A stretch of 64,000 bases of DNA from Gemmatimonadota bacterium (lineage in GTDB: Bacteria > Latescibacterota > UBA2968 > GCA-2709665): NCBI GenBank assembly GCA_028874335.1, contig JAPPJY010000088.1:198255-262254 (forward strand). Reading direction: 5' to 3'. How positions within the stretch are numbered: position 1 is the stretch's first letter; every line of letters starts with the position of its first letter. Below, one piece after another: positions 18,034-27,728 of the stretch. The notes beneath the pieces are model-generated. The model ran no database searches. It saw nothing but the letters and a program-made list of their open reading frames with translations, and had not been told where the DNA came from. Position numbers and translations under genes: made by a program.

Positions 18034-18954
18034 ATGGACACTTCTACTGAACCGTGCCCTGGGCAGCTACGCCAACACTCTTACGCCGTGGTGCGCGGTT
18101 TGTTCGATGCAGCGACGACAGAAAGGCTGCGCGAGATCTGTGAGCGAGTGCTGGAACAGCGGCGGCGCGCTCCTCGGTGTGACAATCCACCGGTGGGGCC
18201 CCAGGCCAATTACATGAGGCACCTGAACGACCCGGAATATCATCGCGATCACCCCGACGATCTTGCCTTTCTGCTCAATGCCATGGGGTCGCCCCAAGTT
18301 GTCGAATCGCTGAGCGCAGCCCTGGATGAAGAATTCCTCTTCGCCTTGAGCAGTCTCTACTTTAATCCGACCGGAGAAAGCCAGGACGGATTTTGGCACA
18401 AGGACAAGATCGGTGCGGAAGCAGACGTATCCCGGAGACCGGAGACCGGAGCCGGGTTGCAGATGCAAATCGCATTGGTCCCTACGGACGATCTCGAAGT
18501 GGTGCCGGGGTCTCATCTGCGTGACTACTCCCCCGAAGAGCACGCGATCTGCGTCGCCGATGATGGGATCCACAACCGCTCGAACGATATGCCAGGCGCC
18601 GTTCGTCTCCACCAGGAACCCGGTGACGCGGTGCTGTTTACCCAGTTGTGCATTCATCGGGGCCGCTATCACACCGACAAGCTCAGGCGTTCGTTGATGA
18701 TCTCGGTAAAAAAACGGGCCGCCGCAGAGTTCACGATGCGCCAGCGGGGGCTGAACTACGCCAGTGACCAGCCATGGTTTTTGCTGCCGCAATACTTCAA
18801 TGGCGTCAGTGAGGATGCGCGAGCGTTCTTCCAGGAATTCGTCGCCTTCTACGCCCCGCATTGGCGTGCCCGGCTGACGGAGGTGTTGAAGTACTCGAGT
18901 CTGGTACAAAGGCTGGTGGAAGCCGGCGAACCGTACCCGTTTTTTGGAGAGTGA
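18034..18954 (+). CDS. Phytanoyl-CoA dioxygenase family protein
   Basis: Start ATG 18034 has AAGAGGAT upstream. This is a non-heme Fe(II)/2-oxoglutarate oxygenase: HKD in FWHKDKIG gives the HxD pair, the distal His lies in CIHRGRYH, and the Arg for 2-oxoglutarate is in KLRRSL. The substrate is unknown; PhyH-family proteins act on small lipids, halogenation targets or secondary metabolites. It stands alone between copy 1 of the ~200 bp element and a methyltransferase. 306 residues. Confidence 0.88.
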   Translation: MDTSTEPCPGQLRQHSYAVVRGLFDAATTERLREICERVLEQRRRAPRCDNPPVGPQANYMRHLNDPEYHRDHPDDLAFLLNAMGSPQVVESLSAALDEEFLFALSSLYFNPTGESQDGFWHKDKIGAEADVSRRPETGAGLQMQIALVPTDDLEVVPGSHLRDYSPEEHAICVADDGIHNRSNDMPGAVRLHQEPGDAVLFTQLCIHRGRYHTDKLRRSLMISVKKRAAAEFTMRQRGLNYASDQPWFLLPQYFNGVSEDARAFFQEFVAFYAPHWRARLTEVLKYSSLVQRLVEAGEPYPFFGE

Positions 18955-19165
18955 GAAGTCTGTCTGAATGAGTTAGCGGCTACATTTTGACACATAAGGC
19001 CCCGACAATAGACGGATACGAATTAAAAACCACGGCCAACACTGGCTTTACGTTTCGGAGCATCCGTCCCTCTGCCCTTCGGGCACATGGGCCATGCGTC
19101 CCCAGGCATCGTAGCTGCCGGAAGGGTGCGAAACACCGGAAGCCGTCCAGAATCAGCAGGAGACT

Positions 19166-19849
19166 ATGCCTACGTTGAATTCCAACCGAGATGGCGCCCG
19201 ATACGACGGCTGGGCGACGTGGTACGATGAATATCTCAAGATGCCTTTCTACGAGAACATCCCGGCTCATCTATCGCGTTTGGTTGGACCCGGCTCAGGA
19301 CTCTGTGTGGACATTGGTTGCGGAACAGGTGTGCATCTCCAGCTACTGCAATCGCTTGGCTGGTCCGTGATTGGAGTCGACCTTTCAGCCGACCAGCTTC
19401 GACTGGCAAGGGATCGCTCTCCGAGGGTTGTCCAGGCCAATGCGTGTCGTCTGCCTTTCTCGTCAGCCACGTTTCGACGCGTCGTGTCGGTATTGACACT
19501 TACTGATTTCGATGATGTAGGGCCATTCTTCTCGGAAGCACACCGCGTCCTGGATCGTCACGGGCGTTTCGTTATCCTGGGCTCACATCCCTGTTTTCTG
19601 GGACCATTTGCGACCATCGAAAGAGACACGGGAATTGCCACGATCCATCCGGGTTACCGGGAAACAACACGAGTTTTCGAAGGTCCTGGATTGGGTGAGG
19701 GCATTCGGTCGAAGGTGGGTGTCCGGCACGTTCCTCTTGCCGAACTCTTCAACAAACTGCTCGCTGCTGACTTGCGGCTCGAATCAGTTGCCGAATTGGA
19801 TGGCGACACGCTCCCGTCTCTGCTGGCGATCGTTACAACCAAAGCCTAA
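19166..19849 (+). CDS. Class I SAM-dependent methyltransferase
   Basis: ATG 19166 follows AGCAGGAG. The SAM-binding glycine loop CVDIGCGTGVHL (about residue 50), the acidic GVDLSADQ after strand 2 and LPFSSATFRRV at motif II/III place it in the Methyltransf_11 group. The target molecule is unknown. Its TAA stop lies inside the left end (GCCTAAC) of copy 2 of the ~200 bp element, so gene and element are physically fused as one unit. 227 residues. Confidence 0.88.
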   Translation: MPTLNSNRDGARYDGWATWYDEYLKMPFYENIPAHLSRLVGPGSGLCVDIGCGTGVHLQLLQSLGWSVIGVDLSADQLRLARDRSPRVVQANACRLPFSSATFRRVVSVLTLTDFDDVGPFFSEAHRVLDRHGRFVILGSHPCFLGPFATIERDTGIATIHPGYRETTRVFEGPGLGEGIRSKVGVRHVPLAELFNKLLAADLRLESVAELDGDTLPSLLAIVTTKA

Positions 19850-20044
19850 CCTTGATTCCTCATTTTTCGAGGACGTTAATTCGAATATGTGTCGGTTAAA
19901 AAGGCGATTAGACTACTGATTACCGGGATACACTAGGACACTGTACGTGAACTAAAAAAATGTCCTTTATGACGACCATTTCGGCCTGTTTCGAAGGGTT
20001 TCGTCGCGGTGCCGCGTTGCGGCTTTTGCGGAATTGAGGCTAAC
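19844..20044 (+). repeat. ~200 bp dispersed element, copy 2
   Basis: The left end GCCTAACCTTGATTC contains the stop codon of the preceding methyltransferase. The right end GGAATTGAGGCTAAC is shared with the start of copy 3, so two copies are arranged head to tail. Confidence 0.88.
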
Positions 20045-20236
20045 CTTGATTCGTATGTCTTCGGGGACGAAAATACCAATATGTACTTGTAAATAAAAGT
20101 GATTAGACGGCGGATTACCAGGATACACCAGGTCACTGGACGTGTAGGGAAGAAACGTCCTTCTATACGTCCATAACGCCCTGTTTCGGAGGGTTTTATC
20201 GCGTCGCCGCGTTGCTGTTTTTTTCGGATTGAGGAT
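20038..20236 (+). repeat. ~200 bp dispersed element, copy 3
   Basis: In tandem with copy 2. It belongs to the second subfamily with copies 5 and 6 (shared blocks AACGCCC, GGAGGGTTTTA, CGCGTCGCCGCGTTGC and a T-rich run before CGGATTGAGG). Confidence 0.88.
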
Positions 20237-20375
20237 GATTGCTCAATAGATCGAGACATCGGGGGGAAATCTGAAGGCTTGCGCACAATCTCTGCGCGTT
20301 CGTTGCTTCACGAAAGGGGGAGGCACTCGTGCATGGCTACTTAAACCGGTACGTTATTTTGAGGAGGATAACGCG

Positions 20376-21359
20376 ATGGCGTTGCCTTTGACCGCGATTC
20401 CGACGTACCGGAGCCTCGGGAAACCGGCGAGCGGCGGGTTCATCTCCTTTATCCAGGCGCCGGTTGAGGCGAATGTGTGGGCGCTGGAGGCAGAGATTGC
20501 GATTCTGGGTGTGCCTTACGGCATTCCGTACGAGATGGGACAGTCGTGGACATTCGACGCGCCCGGATATTTGCGCGAGAAGTCGCTGCGGTTCCGCAAT
20601 GCAATGGGGCCGTTTTACAGTTTCGATTTTGGCGGACCACTGCTGGACGGTCGGGCGATCCGGATTGTGGACTGCGGGGATGTACCGGGCGATCCGATGG
20701 ATCTGAAGGGCGCAGTGGACCGGGCCACGGAGGCAGTACAGACGATCCTCTCCCGGGGCGCGGTGCCGATTGTGTTTGGCGGAGACGACGCGGTTCCCAT
20801 TCCGGTGATTCGGGCGTACCGCGAGTTCGGGCCGATTGTTGTGGTACAGATCGACCAGCATCTGGATTTCAGAGACGAGGTGGACGGGGTGCGGGAAGGG
20901 TACAGCAGTCCGATGCGACGGGTTTCGGAGATGGATTGGGTAGAGAAGATTGTCCAGGTCGGGCTGCGCGGGACGGGCAGCGGCCGCATTGACGACGTAG
21001 AGGATGCGCTGGCAACAGGAAATGTGCTGATTTCCGAGCGGGAGGTGCACGAGCAGGGGATTGCGGCGGTGCTGGAGCGGATTCCGGACGACGCGAACTA
21101 TTTTATCACGCTGGATTTTGATGGGCTGGACCCGGCCATCAGTCCAGCGGTGAGCCACCCGGAGCCGGGTGGGCTGACATTTGTCGAGGCAGCGGACCTG
21201 CTCAGCGGCCTGCCGCAGAAGGGGCGCGTGGTGGGAATGGACCTGGTTGAATTCGTTCCGCAACACGACCTGCACGGCCTGGGCGGACATACGGCCGGCC
21301 GGCTGATCCTGAACCTGATCCATGCGATGATTCGTTCGGGTCAATTCGAACGGGAATGA
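20376..21359 (+). CDS. Arginase/agmatinase-fold ureohydrolase family protein
   Basis: A strong GAGGAGGATAA site precedes ATG 20376. The ureohydrolase metal motifs are recognisable: FGGDDAVPIP (the family norm is GGDHS), QIDQHLDFRDE (DxHxD) and TLDFDGLDPAISPA (SxDxDxxDP). The first metal-binding His is Asp here, so the Mn site is altered and activity may differ from arginase or agmatinase. An aldo-keto reductase and an alcohol dehydrogenase follow on the same strand, a possible small catabolic run for a guanidino or amide compound (inference). 327 residues. Confidence 0.88.
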   Translation: MALPLTAIPTYRSLGKPASGGFISFIQAPVEANVWALEAEIAILGVPYGIPYEMGQSWTFDAPGYLREKSLRFRNAMGPFYSFDFGGPLLDGRAIRIVDCGDVPGDPMDLKGAVDRATEAVQTILSRGAVPIVFGGDDAVPIPVIRAYREFGPIVVVQIDQHLDFRDEVDGVREGYSSPMRRVSEMDWVEKIVQVGLRGTGSGRIDDVEDALATGNVLISEREVHEQGIAAVLERIPDDANYFITLDFDGLDPAISPAVSHPEPGGLTFVEAADLLSGLPQKGRVVGMDLVEFVPQHDLHGLGGHTAGRLILNLIHAMIRSGQFERE

Positions 21360-21520
21360 GGCCGGGAGACCTGCCTGTCGGCCCGGCAGGTGTCGATGGA
21401 CCGGCGTATTGCGTTTAAGATGACGAAACCGGCGTTCCCGGAGAAAGGGGCGCGGCAGCACTTGGTCAAACCGCAGCTGGGAGCTCAGCGGCAGTGACTG
21501 CGGAACAGAGGAACTGTGTC

Positions 21521-22468
21521 ATGCGGTATCGCCGCCTGGGAAGAACAGAACTGCAGGTCTCGGAACTCGGTTACGGTGCAGCACGGGGCGCGTCGCAGGA
21601 CCGGGCGAAGTTCATTGCCACCGTTCACGCAGCAATCGAGAGCGGCGTCAACTTCGTCGACACCGCCGCCGACTACGGCAACGGTGACAGCGAGTGCGCA
21701 CTGGGCGAAGCGTTGCGTGGCCACGACCATATCATTGTCGAAACCAAGTATCAGCCTTACGATGGCTGGGGCGGCGATGCGGCATACACGGGTTCAGCGG
21801 CGGCATTGACCTCTTCAGCGGAGGAGAGCCTGCGCCGCCTGCGCCGTGATCGTCTTGATATTCTTCTCGGCCACGGCATACGTACGCTCGAATCTCTGGA
21901 TCGTTTTATGAACGATGGCTGCTACGAGGCCATGGCCAGGCTGCGTGAGCAGGGCAAGGTCCGTTTCATCGGTATCAGCGAGCTCTCCACGGTTGACGGA
22001 ACACACCAAATCCTGAAGCGCGCGGTTCCCACCGGCGCCCTGGACGTGGTCATGCTCACGATCAATTTTCTGCTGCAAAACGCGGTGGAATCGGTACTGC
22101 CGCTGTGTGCCCGGCACGATGTCGGCACGGCGGTGATGATGCCGCTGAACCAGGCGAGCCAGGAGTCCGGTCTGGTCAGTGTGCCGGCGGCGCTGGAGTG
22201 CGTGCGGCGGCATGTCGCGGCCGGCTATCTGCCGTCCCAGCCGCCGTACACGGATCCGGACCTGTTTGATTTCCTGAAGCCCTACAGTGTGCCCGCGGCG
22301 GCGTTACGTTTCGTGCTCGCGCAGGACGTGAGCACTTGCTGTGTGGGGACGCGCAGGCCGGAACGGTTTCGCGAGAACCTGCCAGTGGTTGACCCGCCGT
22401 ACCTCGATACACCGCGGGTGGAGAAGCTGCGCGAACTCTTTGGACGAATTCAGGGCCACGTAAGATAG
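21521..22468 (+). CDS. Aldo/keto reductase
   Basis: ATG 21521 has AGAGGA eight bases upstream. The TIM-barrel AKR motifs are present: FVDTAADYGNGDSE carries the catalytic Asp and Tyr, VETKYQP the Lys and LLGHGI the His, with FIGISELS and the late FVLAQDVSTCCVGT cofactor region. It should reduce a carbonyl with NADPH. It lies 161 bp after the ureohydrolase and 52 bp before the alcohol dehydrogenase. 315 residues. Confidence 0.92.
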   Translation: MRYRRLGRTELQVSELGYGAARGASQDRAKFIATVHAAIESGVNFVDTAADYGNGDSECALGEALRGHDHIIVETKYQPYDGWGGDAAYTGSAAALTSSAEESLRRLRRDRLDILLGHGIRTLESLDRFMNDGCYEAMARLREQGKVRFIGISELSTVDGTHQILKRAVPTGALDVVMLTINFLLQNAVESVLPLCARHDVGTAVMMPLNQASQESGLVSVPAALECVRRHVAAGYLPSQPPYTDPDLFDFLKPYSVPAAALRFVLAQDVSTCCVGTRRPERFRENLPVVDPPYLDTPRVEKLRELFGRIQGHVR

Positions 22469-22520
22469 GCGGAATGATGAAGGCCTCTGCACCTTCATGG
22501 GCATGCCGGGAGCGCGGACA

Positions 22521-23495
22521 ATGAAGATCCTGCAAGTTACATCGCCGCGCGAGTTCGAGATTCTCGACGTCCCCGTTCCCGAGCCCGGTCCGGACGAGGT
22601 GCTTATGCGTATCACGGCGGTCACGACTTGCCCGCAGTGGGACCTGCACCTGCGTCACAACGAACCGATGTTTGTCGGCCATGCATTCCACTACCCCTTT
22701 ACGCCGGGCAAGCCCGGTCACGAAGCCGTCGGCCGCATCGAGGCTGTTGGCGAAGGTGTGGCCGGTTTGAAGGCGGGCGACCGCGTGTGCGCCTGGCGCG
22801 ATACCGGCGAGGGGCATCAGGGTTGCTATGCGCAGTACGTCGCGATTGACGCGGCAAGCGTAATACGCGTCCCCGGAGAATTGTCCGACGAGGCGCTGGC
22901 TCCACTCGAACTGGCTATGTGCGTAGGCGCCTGCTTCCGGATGCTGCGCGATATGGACGCAATCCTGGGCCGTTGTTTCGGCGTCTGCGGCCTGGGCCCG
23001 GCCGGACTGGTGGCGCTACAGATGGCCAGAGCCGAGGGCGCGGGGGAAGTGTACGGGTTCGACTTCGTGTCCGACCGCCGCGCCATGGCCGAGCGTCTCG
23101 GCGCGGCCGGTTGCTACCATCCGCGGGCCGACTTGTCGGGGAAATTCCCGGCGCGGCCGGAACGGCCAAAACTCGAGTCGGCCGTGGACTGCGTCGGCGC
23201 CAGGGCGTCGGTGGAGTTCCTCATGGACCGGACTCAGGACGCCCTGGCCCTGTTCGGCGTGCAGCGCGAAGACTACACGTTCAGCCCGCGGCATTATCGC
23301 GGGCTGCGGCTGTGCGGGTACAAGGGCCACTCGCGCGAATCGGCCGAGTATGCGCTCGACCTCATCCGCCAAGGCAAGCTCGACCTGGCCGCGCTGGTCA
23401 CGCACAAGCTGCCGCTCGAACGCTACGCTGAAGGCGTAGACCTGTTGGAGAACGCTCAGGCCGTCAAAGTCTGTTTCCTGCCGTGGGAGGAATGA
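22521..23495 (+). CDS. Medium-chain alcohol dehydrogenase (MDR family)
   Basis: ATG 22521. GroES-like N-terminal part with catalytic zinc residues in TTCPQWD and PGHEAVG, then a Rossmann domain (GLGPAGLVALQMARAEGA, then GFDFVSD). The cluster of four Cys for structural zinc found in classical ADHs is absent. The substrate is unknown; its neighbours suggest it works with the upstream reductase on the same compound. 324 residues. Confidence 0.9.
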   Translation: MKILQVTSPREFEILDVPVPEPGPDEVLMRITAVTTCPQWDLHLRHNEPMFVGHAFHYPFTPGKPGHEAVGRIEAVGEGVAGLKAGDRVCAWRDTGEGHQGCYAQYVAIDAASVIRVPGELSDEALAPLELAMCVGACFRMLRDMDAILGRCFGVCGLGPAGLVALQMARAEGAGEVYGFDFVSDRRAMAERLGAAGCYHPRADLSGKFPARPERPKLESAVDCVGARASVEFLMDRTQDALALFGVQREDYTFSPRHYRGLRLCGYKGHSRESAEYALDLIRQGKLDLAALVTHKLPLERYAEGVDLLENAQAVKVCFLPWEE

Positions 23496-23643
23496 AACTG
23501 ATGGGAAATTGGCGATAGAACCCGGTATCGTTCTGTCGTGGACAGTCCACGGGGCATCAAGCTTCTTCGATTCTTGCGGAAATGTGCTGAATGCTTTCTA
23601 TTGCGAGCGTCTCCCGCGGGTTTGCAGGTCAGGCGAGGGAATA

Positions 23644-24387
23644 ATGGACGTAGACTATGACAGACTGGCGGAACACTACAGGAACCACAGAAGACCCGAT
23701 TCAAGGATAGCCGCGCGGATCCAGTTCCATATTGAGGGTGCCAGGCGCGTGCTGAATGTCGGCGCCGGCATTGGATCTTACGAACCGGATGAGTGTGAGG
23801 TCGTGGCAATAGAACCGTCCCTTGAGATGCTCATGAAGCGAGAGAACGCCGAGGTTGCATTGGCTCAGGGCGTTGCAGAAGCGTTGCCGTTCAGAGACAA
23901 TGTATTTGATGCCGCAATGGGGATTCTAACCGTACATCATTGGTCAGACATTGTGTTGGGTCTGCGGGAAATGGTCAGAGTGTCAAGAGACAAAGTCATA
24001 CTCTTCACCTGGATAGGATACGGCAATGATTTCTGGCTCGAGGACTATATCCCTGAAATAGCTGGAGTCGACTATGAGCTGTTTCCAACATTGGCAGAAT
24101 TGGATGAGATACTTGGTGGGATTTCAGTGGAGACTATTGAGATACCATTTGATTGCTCCGATGGGTTCATGTGTGCGTATTGGCGAAGACCCGAGGCATA
24201 CCTGGACCCAGGGGTAAGGAATGCCATATCGACGTTTTCCCGCATATCCGGTATTCAAGAGGGATTAACCCAACTGCGAAATGACATTGATGACGGCATT
24301 TGGTGCAAGAAGCATAAGCACCTGCTTGAGAGGGAGAGTCTGGATCTCGGGTACAGGCTGGTCGTGGGTCGAGTTCAAAGCGCCTGA
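23644..24387 (+). CDS. Class I SAM-dependent methyltransferase
   Basis: ATG 23644, with GAGGGA just upstream, gives the natural start MDVDYDRLAEHY. Motif I is LNVGAGIGSYE, motif II VVAIEPSLEM, and LPFRDNVFDAAMGILTVHHW is a hallmark of the Methyltransf_11 family. 247 residues. It is preceded by a 148 bp spacer with no clear signal and followed after 51 bp by another unrelated methyltransferase. Confidence 0.88.
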   Translation: MDVDYDRLAEHYRNHRRPDSRIAARIQFHIEGARRVLNVGAGIGSYEPDECEVVAIEPSLEMLMKRENAEVALAQGVAEALPFRDNVFDAAMGILTVHHWSDIVLGLREMVRVSRDKVILFTWIGYGNDFWLEDYIPEIAGVDYELFPTLAELDEILGGISVETIEIPFDCSDGFMCAYWRRPEAYLDPGVRNAISTFSRISGIQEGLTQLRNDIDDGIWCKKHKHLLERESLDLGYRLVVGRVQSA

Positions 24388-24438
24388 CCCATTCACCGGT
24401 GCAGATACAAGAAGCTGCGCTTCCATAGGACAGATAAA

Positions 24439-25248
24439 TTGAAGTCAGTTGCCCAAATCTACGACGAGAACGCGACAGGTGAATGGAGGCGTTTGGAGAG
24501 CGCCCCCTATAAGTCCATTGAGTTCCTCGTTACCATGGACCGTATTCTCAAATACCTTCCCAGGACGGGCAAAGTGTTGGATGCTGGAGGGGGGCCGGGA
24601 CGATATGCCATCGAATTATGTCGTCGGGGATACCATGTTGTTCTCCTGGATCTTTCGGAAGAATGCTTGAATCTGGCCAAGAAGAAGATCCTGGGGGAGC
24701 CGAAGGGTGTTCAGGAGCGACTGATGGACCTGGTCGCAGGCGACATCCGAAACCTTTCTGGCTTCGTAGACAATTCATTTGAGGCCGTCATGTGTCTTGA
24801 TCCTCTCTCTTACTTATGCGAAGTTGAAGAGAGGAGAAAGGCGGCCTCAGAGCTGGTTCGGGTTACAAAGCCGGGTGGCGTGGTATGTATCGCCGTTCGG
24901 GGATATCTGGCTGTGCTTCGTCATTTGTTGACGAGGTTTCCGCAGGAACTCCTGGATGCGTCTTTCGGCGATCTGGTCAGGACCGGAGACACCCTTGTGC
25001 AGGGAGTGCCAGTTCATTTTTTTCGAGCTCAAGAGGTGTGCCGTCTCACCGAGTCCGTAGGATTGGTGACGCTTGAAATGTGTGGATGTGAGGGGTTATC
25101 CACCGGGCTCGAAGAAGCGACTGACGCCCTGGCAGAAGATACTGCTCGATGGGAATGTTGGATGGATTTGGTTCTGAAGACGGCGTCTGAACCAGCGGTA
25201 GTGGATATGGCCCCTCACATGCTCTACATAGGCAGAAAACCAGATTAA
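24439..25248 (+). CDS. Class I SAM-dependent methyltransferase
   Basis: It starts at TTG 24439 (KSVAQIYDEN); the ribosome site is weak. SAM-binding motif KVLDAGGGPGRYAIELCRRG, acidic LLDLSEEC and the late VRVTKPGGVVCIAV are clear. 269 residues. It shares little with the preceding methyltransferase beyond the fold, so the pair is not a recent duplication. Confidence 0.86.
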   Translation: MKSVAQIYDENATGEWRRLESAPYKSIEFLVTMDRILKYLPRTGKVLDAGGGPGRYAIELCRRGYHVVLLDLSEECLNLAKKKILGEPKGVQERLMDLVAGDIRNLSGFVDNSFEAVMCLDPLSYLCEVEERRKAASELVRVTKPGGVVCIAVRGYLAVLRHLLTRFPQELLDASFGDLVRTGDTLVQGVPVHFFRAQEVCRLTESVGLVTLEMCGCEGLSTGLEEATDALAEDTARWECWMDLVLKTASEPAVVDMAPHMLYIGRKPD

Positions 25249-25416
25249 AGCCCTATGGTGCGCTCACTATGGCTTCCCTTGAGGGGCTTCGCCTGGATGG
25301 GACCGCCAGCGGGTAACGGCCATTTGCCGAGACCCCACCGAACCGCAACCCAACCGAAAAACGTTAGTGCCCATGCGGTCGCAGCCCACAGTCATGAAAG
25401 GATAGGAGTCCGATCG

Positions 25417-26535
25417 GTGAACCGTCTGTTCCTGTCAATGTTCCTCACTCTGTGCAGTACAGGTCATGCTGATGCATCCGATGGTTGGAGGATTGGTACT
25501 CCGGCCGGGCACGGTCTGGATGCGGATACGATTGCAGAGGGTCTGGCCAGGATCCGAGATGGGGAGTACAAGAACCTCCACAGCTTTCTGATTGCCCGGC
25601 GAGGCATTCTCGTCTTGGAGGAGTACTTTGCGGGCACCGACGGGTGGAGGGGGCATGTCGTATTCGACAAGGACCGGCTGCATGACACACGCTCCGTTTC
25701 AAAGAGTGTAACGTCCGCGCTCGTTGGAATCGCCATTGACAAGGCCTTTATCGATTCTGTTGACGTGCCAATGCATCAATTCTTCCCGGATCACTCCGCG
25801 CACATAACCGAAGCTAAAAAACAGATCACTCTGAGGCATCTGCTGACGATGACTTCCGGGTTCAGGTGGGACCAATCGGGAGCGCATAAATCCGAGCCTG
25901 GTTCTCCAAACTCAGAAGCTCAGATGGAGAACAGTGACGACTTCATCGGATATGTACTGTCATCTGACATGTCTGACGAACCCGGCAGACGGTTCAACTA
26001 CAATAGCGGATGTGCAATTCTTCTTGCAGGGGTTATCAAAAAGGCTTCCGGCCTGCACGCAGATGCTTTCGCCAACAAATTTCTCTTTGGACCTCTGGGC
26101 ATCCGTCGGAGTGATTGGTGGCGGACAAAGACAGGATTGCCGCAAACACATGCAGGTCTTCGTCTCAGACCCCGTGATCTGGCCAGGATCGGTCAGCTGT
26201 ACCTGGACCGGGGGGTGTGGAACGGAGTCGAGGTACTGTCTGCGGAATGGATCGAAGAATCTGTCAGCCCTCAGTTTGGAAACGAACGATACGGGTTTGG
26301 CTGGTGGCTGGATCGCTTCAGTGTTGCCGGACGTCCTGTCAAAACCTTCGTTGCCGAAGGAAATGGCGGTCAGTTCCTGTTCGTGATTCCCGATGTTGAG
26401 ATGGTGATTGTCTTCACAGGTGGAAATTACGGATCCGCAGTCGCCAACCAGGTCTTTCGCATCGTAACAAGGCATGTCCTGCCTGCGGTGACAGATCACC
26501 CCTCAGAAAGCAGAGGAAAGGTCGATGGGGAGTGA
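25417..26535 (+). CDS. Serine hydrolase, beta-lactamase class C/esterase family, exported
   Basis: GTG 25417 follows AGGAG and gives a signal peptide (NRLFLSMFLTLCSTGHADA). The SxxK motif is SVSK, the tyrosine motif is YNS in FNYNSGCAILL, and a C-terminal GNGGQ takes the place of the KTG/HTG box. These are features of penicillin-binding esterases as much as of true beta-lactamases. Resistance activity is not implied. 372 residues. It overlaps the next gene by 11 bp. Confidence 0.86.
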   Translation: MNRLFLSMFLTLCSTGHADASDGWRIGTPAGHGLDADTIAEGLARIRDGEYKNLHSFLIARRGILVLEEYFAGTDGWRGHVVFDKDRLHDTRSVSKSVTSALVGIAIDKAFIDSVDVPMHQFFPDHSAHITEAKKQITLRHLLTMTSGFRWDQSGAHKSEPGSPNSEAQMENSDDFIGYVLSSDMSDEPGRRFNYNSGCAILLAGVIKKASGLHADAFANKFLFGPLGIRRSDWWRTKTGLPQTHAGLRLRPRDLARIGQLYLDRGVWNGVEVLSAEWIEESVSPQFGNERYGFGWWLDRFSVAGRPVKTFVAEGNGGQFLFVIPDVEMVIVFTGGNYGSAVANQVFRIVTRHVLPAVTDHPSESRGKVDGE

Positions 26536-27010
26536 TGATTCGTCCTTGATGGAGAAGCTGGACGTTAATTTGCGTACGGCAGACTGGTTTTCGGACGGGT
26601 GGGAAACGCGACTGGACACGTTTCCAATGAGCGGAGGATCTGGTCTTCAGTTGTACAAGGCACAATGGTTCAATGAAGACGGAATGGGTATCCATTTCGA
26701 GACCTGGATTACGGACCGTGAAATGCAACAGAAGAAGACACGTCTTGTCATGCACGTGCTTCATCAAGACACATTCCCGGGAACTCGATTGAAGCGCGCT
26801 GCTTTCAGCCGGCCTTTTGTGAAAGAAGCACGCGATATGATTGAGACATGGAAGGGATACAAGGTGTCGAACAGCACGATGAAGGTTTTCAGTCGAGACG
26901 TTCGCTTCGGCGACGATGACCTGATTGAGAAACTCTCAGCGGAATTTGCGAAAGTGCAGCAACTTGGCAGCATCGTCGATCAGATTCTACACGATGAGAT
27001 TGGAGTATAG
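26525..27010 (+). CDS. Hypothetical protein overlapping the serine hydrolase gene
   Basis: ATG 26525 lies inside the end of the upstream gene, with AGAGGAAAGG as ribosome site, so the two are co-translated. The 161-residue soluble protein (LDVNLRTADWFSDGWETRLD...) is rich in charged residues and has no motif I recognise. An attC-like site begins 28 bp after its stop. Confidence 0.75.
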   Translation: MGSDDSSLMEKLDVNLRTADWFSDGWETRLDTFPMSGGSGLQLYKAQWFNEDGMGIHFETWITDREMQQKKTRLVMHVLHQDTFPGTRLKRAAFSRPFVKEARDMIETWKGYKVSNSTMKVFSRDVRFGDDDLIEKLSAEFAKVQQLGSIVDQILHDEIGV

Positions 27011-27037
27011 CAGCCCGTTGAAAAAGCCCATCCGGGC

Positions 27038-27175
27038 TACTGACCCGTCCACTTGCGCTGCGTCGTGGCGTTTATCCTGAGCTTGCTTGCATTGAGCCTG
27101 TCGAAATGTCGAAGGATTCCCTGGCCTGACAGCAACCCGCCTGCGGCGGGTTCGAAAGTGGCGGGAACGTTACAC
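27038..27175 (+). other. attC-like site D
   Basis: Outer boxes TACTGAC and GTTACAC, inner arms CCACTTGCG and CGAAAGTGG (8 of 9 pair), apical hairpin AACCCGCC/GGCGGGTT followed by the shared GGTTCG. It lies 28 bp after the preceding stop and in gene orientation. At 138 bp it is the longest of the set because a REP-like segment (GAGCCTGTCGAA) sits in its middle. Confidence 0.6.
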
Positions 27176-27248
27176 GAAAACCCTGGCCGGACTATGTTTC
27201 TGCCGTGAAAGACGATTCTGAGCGACTCCGCCCGAGATTACAGTTGGC

Positions 27249-27728
27249 ATGTCAAGGCAACCCCTACAAGTGATCGTGATACCGTTCAAGGAGAGTGAGA
27301 GCGTCGGATACCAGTTTGCCGTCTTCCATCGGGCGGATAACTCTATGTGGCAGTTCATTGCAGGTGGCGCCGAAGACGATGAGACGGCAGAGCAAACCGC
27401 ACGGCGTGAGGCGGAAGAGGAGGCAGGCATTCCAAAGGGCGCACGTTTCTTTCGGCTGGATTCTCGTGCATCGGTCCCCAGGACGGCATTCTCACCAACA
27501 AAACACTGGTCCAGGGACATCTTTGTCGTGCCTGAATACTCGTTTGCGGTTGACGTAAGTGGTCAAGAACTTGATTTGTCCGATGAACATGACCAGGTGA
27601 GCTGGTTGCCCTTTAAGGAAGCTACGAGGCTGCTCACATTTGAAAGCAACCGAATCGCACTCTGGGAACTCAACGAACGTCTGAATACCCACAAGATTGA
27701 CGAGCTTCCCCCTATGGACGACAGGTGA
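27249..27728 (+). CDS. NUDIX hydrolase
   Basis: The full Nudix box GX5EX7REUXEEXGU is present in GGAEDDETAEQTARR followed by EAEEEAGI. The N-terminal QVIVIPF and late VSWLPFKEATRLL resemble dATP/NTP pyrophosphohydrolases. It would hydrolyse nucleoside diphosphate-linked substrates with Mg. 159 residues. It is the first gene after attC-like site D. Confidence 0.93.
   Translation: MSRQPLQVIVIPFKESESVGYQFAVFHRADNSMWQFIAGGAEDDETAEQTARREAEEEAGIPKGARFFRLDSRASVPRTAFSPTKHWSRDIFVVPEYSFAVDVSGQELDLSDEHDQVSWLPFKEATRLLTFESNRIALWELNERLNTHKIDELPPMDDR

Noticed and set aside
19933..20286. Minus-strand frame through repeat copies 2 and 3 (similar frames in copies 5 and 6) with the peptide TWCILVIRxLIxFIYK
   Set aside because: The frame recurs because the DNA repeat recurs; it has no consistent start or ribosome site and is broken in copies 1 and 4.
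25311..25369. 59 bp segment GGGTAAC ... GTTAGTG before the beta-lactamase-like gene
   Set aside because: The right end looks like an attC box, but the left box breaks consensus at two bases and the inner arms pair poorly; kept out of the feature list.
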